In this document: positions 60,852 through 64,000 of the stretch, piece after piece
Layout of the letters: every line of letters begins with the position of its first letter
Position numbering within the stretch: position 1 is the first letter of the stretch
Assembly: GCA_947591315.1 (NCBI GenBank)
Contig: CANQDD010000007.1
Coordinates: 1-64,000, forward strand
Length of the DNA: 64,000 nucleotides
Origin: an uncultured Clostridia bacterium
GTDB lineage: Bacteria > Bacillota > Clostridia > UBA1381
Reading direction: 5' to 3'
Notes under the pieces: model-generated
Seen by the model: the letters and a program-made list of their open reading frames with translations, nothing else
Database searches by the model: none
What the model was told of the DNA's origin: nothing
Translations under genes and position numbers: made by a program

Positions 60852-60964
60852 TCCTTTTTTGAAAATGTAACTTAAATGTTAGTTTTTTCCCGAAATTTGC
60901 CGATGATATGTATAAATATGGTATTTATAGGTAATACTTCAATAAAAAACACGGAGGAATTATT

Positions 60965-61330
60965 ATGAAATTAAAGAATACACTGATTATTTCTTCATAC
61001 GTATTACTTGTGGCACTGCTTTTTTCGGGGAGCTACGTGCTCGGAAGAAGCACCGTCCGCCGAGACGTGCCCGAGCCTACAGCCGAACCCGCCGCCGAAA
61101 CGGTCGAGACTGTGACGGAGAACGAGGTTAAAGCGCCGTTTTACGAGGTCGTTATGGAGGACGGCAGGCTCATTATCTACAAGTGCATCGGCAACACGAA
61201 AAGCGTCGTCGCGAGCGAGGAAGTGAGCGAGAGCATTTTCCCCAAGGACGACGTTAAGGAGCTTAAAAAGGGCGTAAAATTCGACAGGCTCGACGGTGCG
61301 CAGCAGATGTTCGAGAACTTTGTATCTTAA
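60965..61330 (+). CDS. Small membrane-anchored BofC C-terminal-like protein
   Basis: 121 residues: an N-terminal helix (about 7-27) as anchor or signal, an acidic Pro/Ala/Glu linker (35-56), and a globular part (57-121; FYEVVMEDGRLIIYKC, ELKKGVKFDRLDGAQQMFENF) that resembles the C-terminal domain of BofC, found in many small clostridial membrane proteins. BofC controls SpoIVB in spore formation in Bacillus, but this shortened version has no N-terminal BofC domain and its role is unknown. CGGAGGAA precedes the ATG. Divergent from glmS; the promoter is unclear. Confidence 0.7.
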   Translation: MKLKNTLIISSYVLLVALLFSGSYVLGRSTVRRDVPEPTAEPAAETVETVTENEVKAPFYEVVMEDGRLIIYKCIGNTKSVVASEEVSESIFPKDDVKELKKGVKFDRLDGAQQMFENFVS

Positions 61331-61364
61331 ATGTGAACAATTTATGAAATATTCGTCTCCCCTA

Positions 61365-61393
61365 TTGACAATTTATGCGCGCGGTGGTAAATT
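61365..61393 (+). promoter_or_regulatory. groESL promoter
   Basis: TTGACA (61365-61370), 17 bases, TAAATT (61388-61393), immediately followed by the CIRCE element. Confidence 0.75.
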
Positions 61394-61400
61394 ATACTTG

Positions 61401-61427
61401 TTAGCACTCGAATGGGTTGAGTGCTAA
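61401..61427 (+). promoter_or_regulatory. CIRCE operator (HrcA site)
   Basis: Perfect TTAGCACTC-N9-GAGTGCTAA between promoter and groES. HrcA repressor binds CIRCE and is released on heat stress. Confidence 0.98.
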
Positions 61428-61451
61428 CAAGCTTATGTAAATACAATTTAG

Positions 61452-61748
<297 letters not shown>

Positions 61749-61763
61749 AAATACGGGAGGTAA

Positions 61764-63395
<1,632 letters not shown>

Positions 63396-63403
63396 TAAAC
63401 AGC

Positions 63404-63472
63404 GGGGACACTAAAGTAAAATTATGGGGACACTAAAATGGGGGCACTAAAATTTTAGTGTCCCCGTTTTTT
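63404..63472 (+). terminator. groESL terminator preceded by repeated GGGGACACTAAA
   Basis: GGGGACACTAAA occurs at 63404-63415 and 63426-63437, and a third, slightly altered copy (63440-63452) forms the left arm of a 13-pair hairpin ending TAGTGTCCCC at 63465, followed by GTTTTTT. Only the third copy can fold locally with the right arm, but the first two could pair with it alternatively. Confidence 0.85.
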
Positions 63473-64000
63473 ATTTTATCCTTTTCGCTTCGAGGTAGAA
63501 ACGCTTGTCCGCCGCCTCTCCCATAGAGAACGTTTTGCGCGGAAGCGAGCCGTCCTTTATGACCGTTTCAAACAACTCGTTCTTACCCATAGCGTCAACC
63601 ATAAAACCTATAGTGTTTTCCTCGGCGGCGAGCCTTTTCACAACGTCGCTGCCGTGAATGTAATCTATCCTGCCGCCGTTTTCGGCAAGGTACTTGTCAA
63701 GGAAATTCTGCAGCGTACCCACCGGAAGATTTGACGAGGGGTTTTCCACGTATATGCTGCCCTCGTTACCGGCGTACGCGTAATCTATCCGCTGTCCCTT
63801 GTCCCCCGTTTTGTAATATGACCTGAACGCCGCGAGCAGCTTTTCGGGATCGGTGTCGAATATCACGCGCTGTATCGGCTCAAATTCAAGCGCGTCGTCG
63901 TGGATATTCATAACCTCCACGAGCGCGTACCGCGCGGGGTGGTTCTCACGTTCCTTTTCGGTGAGGTCTTTTTTTATTTCTTCCCAGCACGACTTTGCAG
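63471..64000 (-). CDS. DUF1015-family protein, C-terminal part (cut by window edge)
   Basis: The reading frame is open from the right edge of the window to the stop at 63471, about 176 residues. The segments PARYALVEVMNIHDDALEFEP, PIQRVIFDTDPEKLL (overlapping, abbreviated), ENTIGFMVDAMGKNELFETV and DGSLPRKTFSMGEAADKRFY match the C-terminal half of DUF1015 (SerC/SerS-linked) proteins, which are about 400-440 residues. The family is widespread in Clostridia, often beside phosphoserine aminotransferase and phosphoglycerate dehydrogenase genes; its function is not established. The N terminus lies outside. A GTG at 63920 is internal, not the start. Its stop lies at the edge of the groEL terminator. 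Confidence 0.85.
   Translation of the reverse strand, partial: AKSCWEEIKKDLTEKERENHPARYALVEVMNIHDDALEFEPIQRVIFDTDPEKLLAAFRSYYKTGDKGQRIDYAYAGNEGSIYVENPSSNLPVGTLQNFLDKYLAENGGRIDYIHGSDVVKRLAAEENTIGFMVDAMGKNELFETVIKDGSLPRKTFSMGEAADKRFYLEAKRIK

Overview
The window looks like a chromosomal segment from a Gram-positive anaerobe of the class Clostridia. GC is moderate (near 50% by eye). Supporting signs are strong AGGAGG-type ribosome binding sites, TTGACA/TATAAT promoters with 17-base spacers, a CIRCE-controlled groESL operon, a MurE with the DNPR motif of meso-diaminopimelate peptidoglycan, SLH-domain surface proteins, and relatives of sporulation proteins (SpoVD-like PBP, SpoIID, a BofC C-terminal-like protein, a truncated dipicolinate synthase A). 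The secreted pectin (rhamnogalacturonan) lyases suggest a gut plant-polysaccharide degrader. A Monoglobus-like or other Oscillospiria-type organism would fit, but that placement is inference.

Layout. 1-3.3 kb: two-component system followed by an AzlCD branched-chain amino acid exporter. 3.3-6.5 kb: EamA transporter and a polar amino acid ABC importer. 6.6-8.25 kb: an orphan large serine recombinase with a tiny SHOCT-like gene upstream. 8.4-11.7 kb: a 1081-residue secreted protein with about eight tandem beta-type repeats. 11.75-15.8 kb: a truncated dipicolinate synthase A, a tandem class II aldolase with a degenerate second half, and an SLH surface protein. 15.9-27.6 kb (minus strand): a division and cell wall (dcw) cluster, mraZ-rsmH-ftsL-spoVD-murE-murF-mraY-ftsW-murG-hisS, lacking murD, with MraZ boxes at its promoter. 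28-33.6 kb: lgt, a large secreted subtilase, mgtE. 33.8 kb: tRNA-Asp. 33.9-38.7 kb: a BlaI/BlaR1-type sensor pair and a DUF6056-like membrane protein whose promoter carries the same paired BlaI boxes. 39-45 kb: a GH42-GH35-uxuA operon with a divergent AraC regulator. 45-57.8 kb: an SLH protein, two very different PL11 rhamnogalacturonan lyases, an iron-type alcohol dehydrogenase and an amidase. 57.9-64 kb: spoIID, glmS, a BofC-like small protein, groES-groEL, and a DUF1015 protein cut by the right edge.

How the genes may fit together. The two PL11 lyases, GH35 and GH42 beta-galactosidases, mannonate dehydratase, aldolase and alcohol dehydrogenase form a plausible pathway for rhamnogalacturonan I with galactan side chains, uronates and deoxysugars. 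Three large secreted proteins (8.4, 29 and 54 kb) end in a similar C-terminal module, and two others end in SLH repeats, so the window is rich in surface-display genes. Some of these carry ECF-sigma-like promoters. The most system-like novelty is the BlaI/BlaR1-type circuit: the metalloprotease sensor and its apparent target membrane protein both carry extracellular copper-amine-oxidase-N-like domains. Mosaic palindromic, MITE-like repeats occur at four intergenic places.
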